NCBI RefSeq assembly: GCF_003363015.1
Contig: NZ_QRAP01000008.1
Coordinates: 62,001 to 126,000 of the forward strand
DNA: 64,000 nucleotides
From: Enterobacillus tribolii
GTDB lineage: Bacteria; Pseudomonadota; Gammaproteobacteria; Enterobacterales; Enterobacteriaceae
Reading direction: 5' to 3'
Made by a program: the position numbers and the translations under genes. The notes under the pieces were generated by a model. That model worked only from the letters and a program-made list of their open reading frames with translations. It was not told where the DNA came from and ran no database searches. This document shows positions 63,086 to 64,000 of the stretch, one piece after another; within the stretch, counting starts at the first letter, position 1; each line of letters starts with the position of its first letter.

Positions 63086-63086
<1 letters not shown>
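62217..63086 (-). CDS. sucD: Succinyl-CoA synthetase subunit alpha
   Basis: This 289-residue TCA-cycle subunit binds CoA and carries the phospho-histidine ([12 protein letters not shown] near residue 246). The N-terminal CoA-binding Rossmann region is [20 protein letters not shown]. The ATG overlaps the sucC stop by one base (TAATG). Confidence 0.97.

Positions 63087-64000
<914 letters not shown>

Overview
This window is chromosomal DNA of an enterobacterium (order Enterobacterales). Nearly every gene has a recognisable E. coli counterpart, usually within a few residues in length, in long syntenic blocks. The protein sequences resemble soft-rot or Serratia-like genera more than E. coli itself; I cannot name the genus. 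The DNA is GC-rich overall, with AT-rich control regions. The tol-pal and cyd operons also identify a Gram-negative cell with an outer membrane and aerobic/microaerobic respiration.

Layout. (1) 1-11990: the tail of a short-chain dehydrogenase; an osmoprotectant-type ABC operon (yehZYXW-like) ending in a cytosolic PhnD-like protein; a fatty acid desaturase; a 32-residue membrane peptide; yajD, yohC, yedI, pbpG, tam, dusC; and an AhpD-like protein. Several of these are neighbours at 47-48 min in E. coli. (2) 12076-21030: uvrB with a LexA box, a DnaA-box cluster that appears to be DARS1, a HicA/HicB-like toxin-antitoxin pair, and the divergent biotin genes bioBFCD and bioA around a BirA operator. 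(3) 21225-33962: ggt, ybhA, modABC, acrZ, modE, modF and galETKM. (4) 34030-45831: accessory genes, namely a beta-glucoside PTS with its phospho-glucosidase and an RpiR regulator, a copper/silver-type RND efflux operon with two CusF domains, and psiF. (5) 46006-64000: gpmA, a small secreted protein, aroG, zitB, pnuC-nadA, four tRNA-Lys genes, the tol-pal cluster, cydABX-ybgE, and sucCD running off the right edge.

Regulation is unusually legible. Sites for LexA (uvrB), BirA (bio), ModE (modABC), GalR (two gal operators 113 bp apart), Fur (gpmA), TyrR (aroG) and NadR (nadA) can be read directly, together with many factor-independent terminators.

The least explained structures are a 62-nt element in three copies in the tRNA-Lys operon and the toxin-antitoxin insertion. 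The 62-nt element folds on paper into a closed cloverleaf of three hairpins, and its 3' end matches the 3' end of tRNA-Lys. The toxin-antitoxin insertion lies between DARS1 and bioD and has a cysteine-rich toxin.
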